Below the pieces are notes generated by a model, which had not been told where the DNA came from, made no database searches, and saw nothing but the letters and a program-made list of their open reading frames with translations. The position numbers and the translations under genes were made by a program. A stretch of 64,000 nt of DNA, from positions 1 through 64,000 of the forward strand of contig CAYXBA010000007.1 of NCBI GenBank assembly GCA_964463135.1. The letters run 5' to 3'. Of this stretch, positions 25,968 to 34,776 are shown one piece after another. The stretch comes from UBA6898 sp964463135 (GTDB taxonomy: Bacteria; Nitrospirota; Thermodesulfovibrionia; Thermodesulfovibrionales; UBA6898). Positions within the stretch are counted from its first letter, which is position 1; each line of letters begins with the position of its first letter.

Positions 25968-26028
25968 CACAGAACGCCAGAGGTAATCCGAGAGGCGAAG
26001 CCGAATCGGTTTGCGCGATGGGTTATGC
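25968..26028 (-). other. attC-like integron recombination site
   Basis: Read on the minus strand the 61-bp site starts GCATAACCC, contains an inner imperfect hairpin (ACCGA with TCGG around GGCTTCGCC), and ends GGCGTTCTGTG. Length, the outer and inner boxes, the central CTTCGC and the overlap of the upstream gene's TAA with the first core box all match attC sites. The final core GTTCTGT departs from GTTRRRY, so it may be decayed. Confidence 0.6.
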
Positions 26029-26310
26029 CGGCTTCTTCTCATTTGCTGTCTGTATTACGTTGATCAACGCTAACTTGCCGCGAACATGGGCAGTCGTGCA
26101 CCATGCGTTTAACAGACCAGTCAGTGAAAGTGGGTTCTCTTCTTTTATTTGCTCTATTAATAATTGCTTGCCTCTTTCTCCGAGACCGTTTACCTGAGAA
26201 ACATTTAAGTTCTTAGCCCATTTCAAACAAGCGGCTTTTGGAGACAGGGCATTAACTTGGGAGATATAAGTCCCGCCTGCATAATCCATGATGACAGTGT
26301 AGAGTCGCAT
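26023..26310 (-). CDS. Small hypothetical protein, integron-cassette type
   Basis: The 95-residue protein MRLYTVIMDYAGGTYISQV... ends in LLNAWCTTAHVRGKLALINVIQT. It resembles, from memory, small proteins of unknown function carried in integron cassettes; I cannot verify this here. It is soluble with no signal. Its TAA overlaps the attC-like site, and GTTAGAC (complement of 26333-26339), a good match to the integron core, lies 22 bp upstream of the ATG. These are the two borders expected of a cassette. Confidence 0.6.
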   Translation of the reverse strand: MRLYTVIMDYAGGTYISQVNALSPKAACLKWAKNLNVSQVNGLGERGKQLLIEQIKEENPLSLTGLLNAWCTTAHVRGKLALINVIQTANEKKPA

Positions 26311-26409
26311 AATTATTCTATTTCAATTTATGGTCTAACATTGTTATTTATATCGAATGCGGTTTTTTGATAAGTATAGGGGCGAATGGGGGCATCGTCA
26401 AGGGAAAAA

Positions 26410-26572
26410 ACCCAAAGCAAGGAGGGGATTGGTCTGTAACTTCAAATTTACTTCCCCTCCCTGGCTTAAGGCCCCTACTGTTGGTGAGGGGAGGGGATTG
26501 AGGGGCGGGTGTTCCATCATCTGTCATTAAGCACCCTCTCCCAGCCCTCTCCCCTCAAGGGAGAGGGTTATT
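26410..26572. repeat. C/G-tract palindromic repeat, second copy family
   Basis: The stretch contains several CCCTCCC and GGGAGGG tracts. The clearest stem is ACCCTCTCCC (26533-26542) with GGGAGAGGGT (26559-26568). It is similar in style to 20408-20497 but not a full-length copy. No gene is visible between 26311 and 26700; this repeat and the tandem array below fill most of it. Confidence 0.55.
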
Positions 26573-26672
26573 ATGATACCCCTACAAGAATCTATGATAT
26601 CCACACAAAATCTATGATACCCGTACGAATCTATGTTACCTATACAAAATCTAAGTTACCCGTACAAAAGCC
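26573..26672. repeat. Degenerate 19-21-bp tandem repeat, five units
   Basis: Units begin at 26573, 26594, 26614, 26633 and 26653 and follow ATGATACCCGTACAAAATCT with two to five changes each. There are no spacers, so it is not CRISPR. It lies just past the 3' end of the DUF748 gene. Confidence 0.75.
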
Positions 26673-26700
26673 TGAAGGGCCTTTGCATTCACGCAGAGCA

Positions 26701-29700
26701 TCACTTCAGTTTGAAGTCAACGCGGCTGTCCTTGACCTTTTCCTTCTTCTCCGGCTGGAGGCTCTTCGGCTCTACCAGGAATATCCGCTCCGGCTCCACC
26801 AGTTTTGACTTCAGGAGCAGGTCCTTGATCGCCATCGCACGCTGGGACGCCAGCATCCTGAGGTCATCGTCCTTCACCTCGATATTGGTCAGCATCAGCT
26901 TTTCCATCTCAGGCACAGGCAGGTCCTTGGCCATGCCGATAACATTTCTTGGCTTGGGGAACTTCTCCGCCTTGTACGCAAGCTTCAGATATTTCGCGTA
27001 CTCTGCCGGCTCGATCTTCACCTCATCAACAGACTGCTGAGCAGCGCCCTGTTGGACAACATCTTTCAGTTTCTGGGACTTCACCTTCCGGTCGAACAGG
27101 ACCCGCTTTGTCCCCTCCCTGTCCTTGTCCAGGTCAGCATGCCCCTCGATATCGATCTTCAGCGAAGGACGGTCATGGAGCGCCTTGATCAGGGTATCGA
27201 CCTTCTTCACCCCTGCCTCGTTCAGGTGCGGCTGGCCATAGTCAAATTCCACGTAGCTCAGCTCCTCGCCGCCGCCGAAGAGCGAACCGAGCAGGGCAAA
27301 GGGAGATGTGGCGGCCTTTACCAGCAGGTTCAGCAAGATCTTTATGATTATCCTGCCGATGCTGAACTTGGGGTCATCGATCTGTCCGCTTACCGGGATA
27401 TCGAGGTCGATCTCTCCGCGCCGGTTCTTCAGGAGCGCAATGGCGAGCCTGACCGGCAGTTTTGTCGCATCAGGACTGTCCACCCGGCTGCCGAGCGTGA
27501 ACTGGTCCAGAAGGATCTTGTTCTGCGAATCAAGCTTCTTCTTCTCTATCAGGTAGTGGAGGTTAAGCGCGAGTTTTCCCTTCTCGATCACATAGCCCAG
27601 GTACCTGCCGGAGTACGGCGTGAGCGGGCTCAGGTCCATGTCCTTAAAACTGATCGTGAGATCAACAAAAAGATCGTCACGCAGGGGATTGATCTTGCCG
27701 GTGATCTCGAGAGGCGCATAGTTGTCCAGTTTGCCCCGCAGCTCAACATCAGCCATCTTTGTCTCTTCAGAGCTAAGTCCGGTCACCCTGCCGCCGATCT
27801 CGAACATATTGGTGCTGAAATTCGGTTTGATGAAATGGTCGGAAAAATTCACTGTCCCGCCCTGGAGCGTCACCTTCTCGATCGTCACCAACTTCTTTGC
27901 CGCATCTGTTCCTGTGCCCACACCATTGCCGTTCTTCGCCTGGACCGTGCTTTCGGACCCTGCCGTATTCTTATCCTCTTTCTTTGCCGCTCCTTCAGCC
28001 TTAACCTCAGCCTTAACCTCAGCCTTAGCCTCTTCCTTTACCTCTGCCTTTACCTGTTCCGTTTCTTTACCTGTTTCTTTACCTGCTTCTGCCTTATCCT
28101 CATTCTTTACCTCTACCTTATCCTTTTCTGCCTTTACCATGATGTTTTGCAGATTGATCGAACCGTCTGCATTAATGATGGTCCGGGCATAGAAGTCAGA
28201 GAGAGCCACCTCGCCTATCTTCACCACAAGCGGATTGTACGTGACATCCATCGCATCGATGAACAGGGAGTTCCATTTCAGAAAGTCCTCGGCATCCACC
28301 TTATCGACCGATGCAAAATGGTTGAGTGAGGCTGTGCCTTTATACGACGCCTTCGGCCCAGCCTCTTTGGTGTACCCGGCCGAGACCGTTCCTTCCGACG
28401 AAATGCTGCCGTCAAAGACAATGATCTTGATCTTGTCCGAGACATACGGTACAGCCGGCATGATCGGAATATTCTTCGTAACCACCTTCAGCTGCGCAGA
28501 GGCAGATTCAAGGCCGACCGTACCGCTCACCTTGATTGATCCCTTCTTCTCAACCTGGAGCGAGAGTGACACCTTGCCCTTTGCCTTCTTTTGCGTAGAG
28601 ATATTCTCGCCCCTGAAATTGATCTGATCAAGCAGCATGTTGACCTGCTCTGCAGGGACCTGGTCTTCGGCCTTTATTGCATAGCGGTCAATGGATATCT
28701 TCTTTGCAATCACTGTCCAGGGGTTCTCTTCAGCTGTTTTCGGTTTTGCCTTCACAGGCTCAGCCACGGGCTTGCTCCCCGGGCCTGAAGCAGCTGTGGG
28801 AGCTGCGGGGACCAGCGCATCGAGATTCAGGGTGCTGTCGCGATAACGCTTCACCACGATCATGCCCTTCTGCGCAGAGAGATCGCCGACAATGACCTCG
28901 CGTTTTTTGAGGTCAGCAGAGGTGTCTTTGACCGACAATGCGGGAAGACTGATGAAATCCTCCTTCTCGCCATGTTTTCTGAGTCTGAGTGCCCTGAGAT
29001 CTGCCGCAAGCTCTGATACCTTGAAGTCTGGTTCCTTGTCGGTCATGAGAAAGGAATATTTTGTCATGAAGTCGAGTTTGCCGTCCTCGATCGAATACTG
29101 ACCGATATTGGTGTAATACGGCGAATACTTCTTCAGTATGAGCTGCTTAAGCTCAAAGGTTCCTTCTCCGGCAAGAGGCTCAACAGAAAAATTACTGGTA
29201 AGCCTGAACCCCTCCTGCGTGTCTGTCTGGAATGATGCCTCGGCCTCAGTCTTCTTGTCTTTTACGGTACTGAAATGGCTGATCTTTATCTGAATATTGT
29301 TAAGACTGGTGCGAAAGTTCCGTCCCTCAGTACCATCCGCAGCAGTCACCTTGCCGTTCGAAAGGATGATCTCATCAGCGTCGATGATCGGCAGACTCTT
29401 TGCCTCACTTTTTTTCTGGTTCTCCTTCCCTGCCTCATCCTCAGCCTTAGCCTCTTTCCTGTCCCCTGCCTTCACCTTTGTCTCGGGCTTCTCGCCGAAC
29501 CTCTGTATCATCCCGAGCAGGTTCATCTTTCCCTTCCTGTCGAGGCTGATGTCGATCTCGGGCGACTGGAACGCTATCTTTGCAAAATGCACGTTCATGG
29601 CCATCAGGTCTGATGAGCTGACCGAGATGTCCAGCCGGGGCAGATTGATCATCTGATTGCCGGCCTTGTCATCGATCTTGAACGTCTTGAGGGCAGTGCT

Positions 29701-30558
29701 GCCTTTTATTGAAAGTGTCGGTTTCTTGTCCTTGAACTGCACGTACAAGATGCTCGCCTGCAGGTCCAGAAACCCGGAGACGAGCTTGAAGTCGAGCGGG
29801 ACCGGTGAATAGGCGAGATAATAGGGGATATCCACGTCTTTCAGGTCCAGGTCAAGATTCGTCTCGAGCGAATCTTCAAAAGGCTTGGTCTTCCCCTTGA
29901 AGCTCACTGCATGACCATTCACTTTTGCAGAGAAGGCAGGCTGCACATAGTCGTCGAGGTAATACGGAAGGTTCGAGACGAACGGAACGGTCAGTGTGGC
30001 GTCCCGAACCTCGTGTTTGGTCTTTTTCGGCCCGTCCATAAAATCGACCGAAGCATTGATCACCTGAATATTGTTGAAGGAGAACCGGAGAGGCGACTCC
30101 TTTTCTTTGGGGCCGGCCTTGTCCTCAGGCTTCTGTTCTGCCATCTGCAGCAGATCGGTAAAATTAAACGAAAGGTCTTCATTCCGCACAACATGGACAT
30201 ACGGCTTCACCAGTTTTATCTCTTTGACGATTATGCCCCGCCTGACGATGGACATGGTCTGCAGGTTCAGATAGAGTTCGTCAAACGAGACAAACGGCGT
30301 CTGGGCCTTCGGTTCCTTTATCTCCAGCCCCCGCACCGTAAGAGAGAGCATGAACGGATTTATCCGCACTGCCTGGATCGAGACCTCGCGGTGGAGCTTT
30401 TCTGAAAGCTGCTTCAGCAGGACTGACTTGACGATCGGCGGAAGGACCAGAAACCCGATGATCGAAAATATGACCAGGAAAATACCGAGGAACTTGAGAT
30501 ATTTTCGAAAGCGCGGGTCCTGACGGACCTTATCTATCTTCAGCCGCACGTCATCCAT
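26701..30558 (-). CDS. Large AsmA-like DUF748 envelope protein with OmpA-like C-terminus
   Basis: This 1285-residue protein has one N-terminal transmembrane anchor (about 20-45) and a long periplasmic body of DUF748/AsmA-type repeats, for example VSIQAVRINPFMLSLTVRGLEIKEP near residue 60 and VTLQGGTVNFSDHFIKPNF near 890. Such proteins are thought to bridge the periplasm and move lipids. A Glu/Lys/Ala-rich hydrophilic insert (about 808-860) is encoded by 6-bp repeats. The C-terminal 200 residues carry an OmpA-like pattern (YVEFDYGQPHLNEAG, IEGHADLDKDREGTKR) with a long insertion. It is the last gene of mscL-DUF4197-DUF748. Substrate is unknown. Confidence 0.85.
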   Translation of the reverse strand: MDDVRLKIDKVRQDPRFRKYLKFLGIFLVIFSIIGFLVLPPIVKSVLLKQLSEKLHREVSIQAVRINPFMLSLTVRGLEIKEPKAQTPFVSFDELYLNLQTMSIVRRGIIVKEIKLVKPYVHVVRNEDLSFNFTDLLQMAEQKPEDKAGPKEKESPLRFSFNNIQVINASVDFMDGPKKTKHEVRDATLTVPFVSNLPYYLDDYVQPAFSAKVNGHAVSFKGKTKPFEDSLETNLDLDLKDVDIPYYLAYSPVPLDFKLVSGFLDLQASILYVQFKDKKPTLSIKGSTALKTFKIDDKAGNQMINLPRLDISVSSSDLMAMNVHFAKIAFQSPEIDISLDRKGKMNLLGMIQRFGEKPETKVKAGDRKEAKAEDEAGKENQKKSEAKSLPIIDADEIILSNGKVTAADGTEGRNFRTSLNNIQIKISHFSTVKDKKTEAEASFQTDTQEGFRLTSNFSVEPLAGEGTFELKQLILKKYSPYYTNIGQYSIEDGKLDFMTKYSFLMTDKEPDFKVSELAADLRALRLRKHGEKEDFISLPALSVKDTSADLKKREVIVGDLSAQKGMIVVKRYRDSTLNLDALVPAAPTAASGPGSKPVAEPVKAKPKTAEENPWTVIAKKISIDRYAIKAEDQVPAEQVNMLLDQINFRGENISTQKKAKGKVSLSLQVEKKGSIKVSGTVGLESASAQLKVVTKNIPIMPAVPYVSDKIKIIVFDGSISSEGTVSAGYTKEAGPKASYKGTASLNHFASVDKVDAEDFLKWNSLFIDAMDVTYNPLVVKIGEVALSDFYARTIINADGSINLQNIMVKAEKDKVEVKNEDKAEAGKETGKETEQVKAEVKEEAKAEVKAEVKAEGAAKKEDKNTAGSESTVQAKNGNGVGTGTDAAKKLVTIEKVTLQGGTVNFSDHFIKPNFSTNMFEIGGRVTGLSSEETKMADVELRGKLDNYAPLEITGKINPLRDDLFVDLTISFKDMDLSPLTPYSGRYLGYVIEKGKLALNLHYLIEKKKLDSQNKILLDQFTLGSRVDSPDATKLPVRLAIALLKNRRGEIDLDIPVSGQIDDPKFSIGRIIIKILLNLLVKAATSPFALLGSLFGGGEELSYVEFDYGQPHLNEAGVKKVDTLIKALHDRPSLKIDIEGHADLDKDREGTKRVLFDRKVKSQKLKDVVQQGAAQQSVDEVKIEPAEYAKYLKLAYKAEKFPKPRNVIGMAKDLPVPEMEKLMLTNIEVKDDDLRMLASQRAMAIKDLLLKSKLVEPERIFLVEPKSLQPEKKEKVKDSRVDFKLK
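27993..28140. repeat. 6-bp repeat tract coding the KAEVKAE insert of the DUF748 protein
   Basis: The plus strand is a run of CCTTAA, CCTCAG, CCTTAG, CCTTTA and CCTCTG hexads. On the coding strand they give alternating Lys, Ala, Glu and Val. A shorter tract of the same kind is at 29430-29490 in the same gene, and a related one lies at 15570-15625. Confidence 0.75.
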
Positions 30559-30568
30559 GGCACACTCC

Positions 30569-31303
30569 TTATTTCCCGAATACGGTCTTCAGCAGGTCGG
30601 TAACCCTTGCAGCCGGGTCCTTCCTGATCTTCTTCTCCTCTTCGCCGACCATCACGAACAGACCGTCAAGCGCCTTGTTCGTCACATAATGGTCAAGATC
30701 AAGGGACTGTTTATCCACAAAGGGCACCGATTCATACTTGCCCATCATCGTCTTGTAGCTGCGGGTCACACCGACCTCGTTCATCGTTGAAGAAACTGTC
30801 GGTTTAAAGGCCGTGTAGAGCTTTTCCGACGTCTTTGCCTTGAAAAATTCGGTAGCAGCAGTGTCCCCGCCGTTCAGGATCTTGCGTGCATCGTCAAAGG
30901 TCATCTGCTTGATGGCATCAACAAAAAAAGATACTGCCATCGGAGCGGCCTTTTCAGCAGCGCGGTTCATGCTGAGGACAAAGTCATCCACCTCTTTTTG
31001 ATACCCAACCTTCCTCATGACCTGCGCAACCTTCTGGATCTTTTCAGGCATGAGGATCTTTATGGCCTCGTTGCCGAAATAGCCGTCAACACGGGAGACG
31101 TTCTTGACCGCATTTTCGGTGCCGATAGAGAGCGCCTCCTTCAGTCCTGACACAACCGTGCTGTCGTCAGGTCCCTTGGATGATGCAGAAGAAGACGGGG
31201 AGGAGCCGACGCCTTTAAGCAGGCTGTCGAACATGCCTGCATATGACAGGGCCGTGGAACAGAAAAGAACAGCCAGAAACAGCGCGATTTTTTTCATCTT
31301 CAT
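30569..31303 (-). CDS. DUF4197 family exported protein
   Basis: The 244-residue protein has a signal peptide (about 1-22, cleaving near SYAG) and the DUF4197 body: GLKEALSIGTENAVKNVSRVDGYFGNEAIKILMPEKIQKV and FVDAIKQMTFDDARKILNGGDTAATEFFKAKT. It is probably periplasmic. The family has no established function. A Ser-rich linker follows the signal. It sits 8 bp after mscL and 10 bp before the DUF748 gene, so the three are likely co-transcribed. Confidence 0.85.
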   Translation of the reverse strand: MKMKKIALFLAVLFCSTALSYAGMFDSLLKGVGSSPSSSASSKGPDDSTVVSGLKEALSIGTENAVKNVSRVDGYFGNEAIKILMPEKIQKVAQVMRKVGYQKEVDDFVLSMNRAAEKAAPMAVSFFVDAIKQMTFDDARKILNGGDTAATEFFKAKTSEKLYTAFKPTVSSTMNEVGVTRSYKTMMGKYESVPFVDKQSLDLDHYVTNKALDGLFVMVGEEEKKIRKDPAARVTDLLKTVFGK

Positions 31304-31310
31304 TCTCCTT

Positions 31311-31760
31311 TCACTTCAGATCGGTTGTACAGTGGGCGCAGCGGACCGCCTTTATCGGGATCACAGAGATGCAGAACGGACATTCTTTGGTCACCGGCAC
31401 GACAGGCGGCTCCTCGGACTGTCTCTTCAGCCTGTTGATCGTACGGACCAGGAGGAACACGGCAAAGGCCACAATAATAAAGCTGATGATCGCATTGATA
31501 AAGATGCCGTAGTTGAGGGTCACGGCACCTGCTGCCTTGGCGTCAGCAAGAGAGCTGTATGGGGCCGGGACCTTGCCTTCCCTGAATACAAGGAAAAGGT
31601 TGGTGAAATCCACCTTGCCGAGAATAAGCCCGACAGGCGGCATGATGATATCGTTCACGAGCGAATTAACGATCGAAGTAAAAGCTGCACCAATGATAAT
31701 ACCGACCGCCATATCAACCACATTTCCTTTTACTGCAAACTCTTTGAATTCTTTAAACAC
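31311..31760 (-). CDS. mscL: Large-conductance mechanosensitive channel MscL with C-terminal zinc ribbon
   Basis: MscL opens under membrane tension to release solutes in hypo-osmotic shock. The 149-residue protein starts at a GTG (FKEFAVKGNVVDMAVGIIIGAAFTSIVNSLVNDIIMPP, the S1 and TM1 signature), and TM2 spans about 84-106. After the basic LKRQSEE segment it departs from canonical MscL. Residues 127-144 form CPFC-x10-CAHC, a zinc ribbon that replaces the usual C-terminal helical bundle. GGAGGG lies upstream. It is first in the operon with DUF4197 and DUF748 genes. Confidence 0.95.
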   Translation of the reverse strand: MFKEFKEFAVKGNVVDMAVGIIIGAAFTSIVNSLVNDIIMPPVGLILGKVDFTNLFLVFREGKVPAPYSSLADAKAAGAVTLNYGIFINAIISFIIVAFAVFLLVRTINRLKRQSEEPPVVPVTKECPFCISVIPIKAVRCAHCTTDLK

Positions 31761-31907
31761 GCCAGGGACCCTCCAATTTTCTTATATATTTCTGTCGGGA
31801 GACAACCTCCCGCTTCTTAGATAAATATTATCACAAGATATAGCGGTCCAATCAGAAAAATGAAGGCTCAGGAGCGGTATTATTGTATGCGGGAGTGAAA
31901 AAGTGAA

Positions 31908-32897
31908 TCAGAACTCGGACTTAAGCGCGCGGTTCATGAGACTGAGCACCGCGGTCTCAGGGTCCTTGTCCTTATAAAGCACTTCATAGACCTGTTCGAT
32001 GATCGGCATTTCGATACCCTTTTTCTGTGCCAGTTCAAAGGCAGAGAGGGACGTTGCAACCCCTTCAGCAACACTGCGGGTGGATGCCAGGATCTCCTTG
32101 AGCTTCATACCCCTGCCGAGATTGACTCCCACGGTATAGTTCCGGGAAAGGGGGCCGGTACAGGTAAGCACAAGATCGCCAAGGCCGCTCAGGCCTGAGA
32201 ACGTCTTTGGGTCAGCGCCAAGTGTACTGCCGAGCCGCGAAATCTCGACGAGACCGCGCGTTATCAGGGCTGCCCGGGCACTATGGCCGAGCCCGAGGCC
32301 GTCGCAGATCCCCGAGGCTATGGCCACGACATTCTTCAATGCCCCGCCAAGTTCGACGCCGATAACATCATTATGGGTGTATACACGGAAATAGGACGAA
32401 TTGAAGATCTCCTGCAGGAGGAGTCCGCTGTCCATATCCGCAGCAGCCAGGGTGACCGCAGTGGGGAGTTTCCTGATCACCTCTTTAGCAAAACTCGGGC
32501 CTGAAAGCGCTGCCACCTGTCTGCCGGTAACCTCATGCAGGACATCCGATACGGTGAGCAGCGTGCCCTGCTCTATTCCTTTCGATGCACTGATAATGAC
32601 CGCATCGCTGCTCACATATTTTGTTGCTTCCTGAAAAACGGACCGGGTAAATTGGGTAGGGACAACACTCAGAACATAGCGTGATTTCTTTACAGCCTCT
32701 TCAATGCTGGACGTTGCCTTAAGGCCAGAAGGAAGGACCACATCCGGCATATAGACGCTGTTGGTCCCTTGCGCGTTTATCTCGGCTGCGACCTCTTCCT
32801 CCCGCGCCCAGAGAGCAACATCGTACCCTTTTTCAACAAGCAGGCTCGCCAGCGTTGTTCCCCAGCTGCCTGCACCTATGACCGCAATGTACCCCAT
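31908..32897 (-). CDS. gpsA: Glycerol-3-phosphate dehydrogenase [NAD(P)+]
   Basis: GpsA reduces dihydroxyacetone phosphate to sn-glycerol-3-phosphate, the phospholipid backbone. The 329-residue protein has the dinucleotide loop VIGAGSWGTTLA, the VSASKGIE-type region (IISASKGIEQGT), the catalytic lysine motif GGALKNVVAIASG near residue 190, and GLSGLGDLVLTCTGPLSRN near 250. It is downstream of glnS on the same strand (80 bp gap). Confidence 0.97.
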   Translation of the reverse strand: MGYIAVIGAGSWGTTLASLLVEKGYDVALWAREEEVAAEINAQGTNSVYMPDVVLPSGLKATSSIEEAVKKSRYVLSVVPTQFTRSVFQEATKYVSSDAVIISASKGIEQGTLLTVSDVLHEVTGRQVAALSGPSFAKEVIRKLPTAVTLAAADMDSGLLLQEIFNSSYFRVYTHNDVIGVELGGALKNVVAIASGICDGLGLGHSARAALITRGLVEISRLGSTLGADPKTFSGLSGLGDLVLTCTGPLSRNYTVGVNLGRGMKLKEILASTRSVAEGVATSLSAFELAQKKGIEMPIIEQVYEVLYKDKDPETAVLSLMNRALKSEF

Positions 32898-32977
32898 AAT
32901 CTTATTTCATAATGATACACGAAGACGGGAATAAGATACACGAAAGCAGCCGCATTGCCTCGATCTTCCGCACCATT

Positions 32978-34678
32978 TCATTTCCCGGCTTTTTCTATCT
33001 TTGCCCACGTATCTTTCAGTGTCACGGTCCTGTTAAATACCAGGGCATCTCCTGCCGAATCCGGGTCAACGCAGAAATAGCCCATCCTCTCGAACTGGTA
33101 TCTGCTGCCCGGAGCAGCATTCCTAACGCTCGGCTCAATAAAGCAGGGGTCGAGTACCTCAAGGGATTGTGGGTTTATGTCGGCAAGAAAGTCATTGCCC
33201 TCGCTGCCCGGATCGGGCTTTGTGAAAAGGGTATTGTACAGCCTCACCTCCGACCTGACCGCATGCTTTGCCGACACCCAGTGCAGGGTTGCCTTCACCT
33301 TCCTGTTGTCAGGCGCATCGCCGCCGCGCGTGGCAGGGTCATACGAGCAGTGCAGTTCGATCACCTCGCCGGTCTTTTCGTCCTTTATCACCTTTTCGCA
33401 GGTGATAAAATAGGCATACCGCAGCCTGACCTCCCGGCCCGGTGCAAGCCGGAAGAATTGCTTGGGCGGGTCCTCGCGGAAATCATCATGCTCAATATAG
33501 AGTACGCGGGAGAAGGGCACTTTCCGTGTTCCTGCATTTGGGTCCTCGGGGTTGTTGATGGCATCGAGCTCCTCTTCCTGTGCTTCGGGATAGTTCGTAA
33601 GAACGACCTTGAGCGGACGCAGCACCGCCATAACGCGAGGGGCACGCTTATTCAGGTCTTCGCGTATGCAGAACTCCAGAAGCCCCAGATCGACCATGCT
33701 GTCCCTCTTCGCAACACCGATGCGTTCGCAGAAGTTCCGGACCGCCTCAGGCGTATAGCCTCTCCTCCTGATGCCTGCGATGGTCGGCATCCGCGGATCA
33801 TCCCATCCCCTCACGTGTCCTTCGTTGACCAACTGAATAAGCTTCCTCTTGCTCAGCACGGTATAGCTGAGGTTGAGGCGTGCAAACTCGATCTGCTGAG
33901 GAAGGGGCCGCTTCAGGAGCCCGCCTTCGGCAAGCCGTTCAAGGAGCCATTCGTAAAAGGGCCGCTGGTCCTCGAATTCGAGCGTGCAGATCGAGTGGGT
34001 GATATTCTCGATCGCATCTTCGATCGGATGCGCATACGTATACATCGGATATATGCACCAGACATCGCCGGTGCGATGATGAACAGCACGCTTAATGCGG
34101 TAGATCGCAGGGTCGCGCAGGTTGATATTGGGCGAGGCCATGTCGATCTTTGCACGCAGCACCATCGATCCGTCCGGGTGTTTTCCCTCGCGCATTTCTT
34201 TGAGCAGCCTGAGGTTTTCGTCTGCGGAACGTTCCCGGAACGGCGAGTTCTTTCCCGGTGCAGTCAGGGTGCCCCTGTTCTCCCGCATCTCATCTGCGGA
34301 CTGGCTGTCGACATAGGCATGGCCTGCGGAGATCAGGTATTCGGCCGCCTCATACATAAAATCAAAGTAGTCGCTCGCATAGAGCGGCTCAGGGCCGAAA
34401 TCAAAGCCGAGCCAGCTGACTGAGTCGATGATGGAATTGACGTACTCCTGCTCTTCCTTCTCCGGATTGGTGTCGTCAAAACGCAGATTACATCTGCCGC
34501 TGAACTCCTGTGCAATGCCGAAGTTCAGGCAGATGGATTTGGCATGTCCCATATGCAGGTACCCGTTCGGCTCCGGCGGGAAACGAGTATGGACCCGCTT
34601 TTCATGCTTGCCGGTCTTCTGGTCCTCGCTGATGATCTCGCGGATAAAATCCGATGGTTTTGGGGTTTCGTCAGTCAT
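32978..34678 (-). CDS. glnS: Glutaminyl-tRNA synthetase
   Basis: GlnRS charges tRNA-Gln directly. The 566-residue class I enzyme has the HIGH-type motif PPEPNGYLHMGHAKSI near residue 40, the GlnRS-specific RFDDTNPEKEEQEYV, the KMSKS-like VLSKRKL near residue 270, and the two anticodon-binding beta barrels. A separate gltX is present in this window. GlnRS is patchy in bacteria, where many rely on GluRS plus GatCAB, so this suggests the direct route is used. Confidence 0.97.
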   Translation of the reverse strand: MTDETPKPSDFIREIISEDQKTGKHEKRVHTRFPPEPNGYLHMGHAKSICLNFGIAQEFSGRCNLRFDDTNPEKEEQEYVNSIIDSVSWLGFDFGPEPLYASDYFDFMYEAAEYLISAGHAYVDSQSADEMRENRGTLTAPGKNSPFRERSADENLRLLKEMREGKHPDGSMVLRAKIDMASPNINLRDPAIYRIKRAVHHRTGDVWCIYPMYTYAHPIEDAIENITHSICTLEFEDQRPFYEWLLERLAEGGLLKRPLPQQIEFARLNLSYTVLSKRKLIQLVNEGHVRGWDDPRMPTIAGIRRRGYTPEAVRNFCERIGVAKRDSMVDLGLLEFCIREDLNKRAPRVMAVLRPLKVVLTNYPEAQEEELDAINNPEDPNAGTRKVPFSRVLYIEHDDFREDPPKQFFRLAPGREVRLRYAYFITCEKVIKDEKTGEVIELHCSYDPATRGGDAPDNRKVKATLHWVSAKHAVRSEVRLYNTLFTKPDPGSEGNDFLADINPQSLEVLDPCFIEPSVRNAAPGSRYQFERMGYFCVDPDSAGDALVFNRTVTLKDTWAKIEKAGK

Positions 34679-34776
34679 GTATCATGTCCCTTCGTCTGCA
34701 GTTGCTGAGTGGTTACATTCTACCTTATTCATTGAGATTGTTGCACCGTCAATGGAAAGGGGAGTATTATAAGTAT

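Noticed and set aside
26573..26672. CRISPR-like array
   Set aside because: Units are about 20 bp, adjacent without spacers and degenerate; no cas genes are near.
27052..28329. 425-codon plus-strand frame
   Set aside because: Antisense to the DUF748 gene; its Leu/Ser-rich tail is the complement of the hexad repeats.
31807..31895. Inverted repeat CTCCCGC/GCGGGAG between gpsA and mscL
   Set aside because: The arms are 75 bp apart and only 7 bp long; chance is likely.
32912..34423. 503-codon open frame on the plus strand opposite glnS
   Set aside because: It lies wholly antisense to the clear GlnRS gene and shows no domain or plausible codon pattern.
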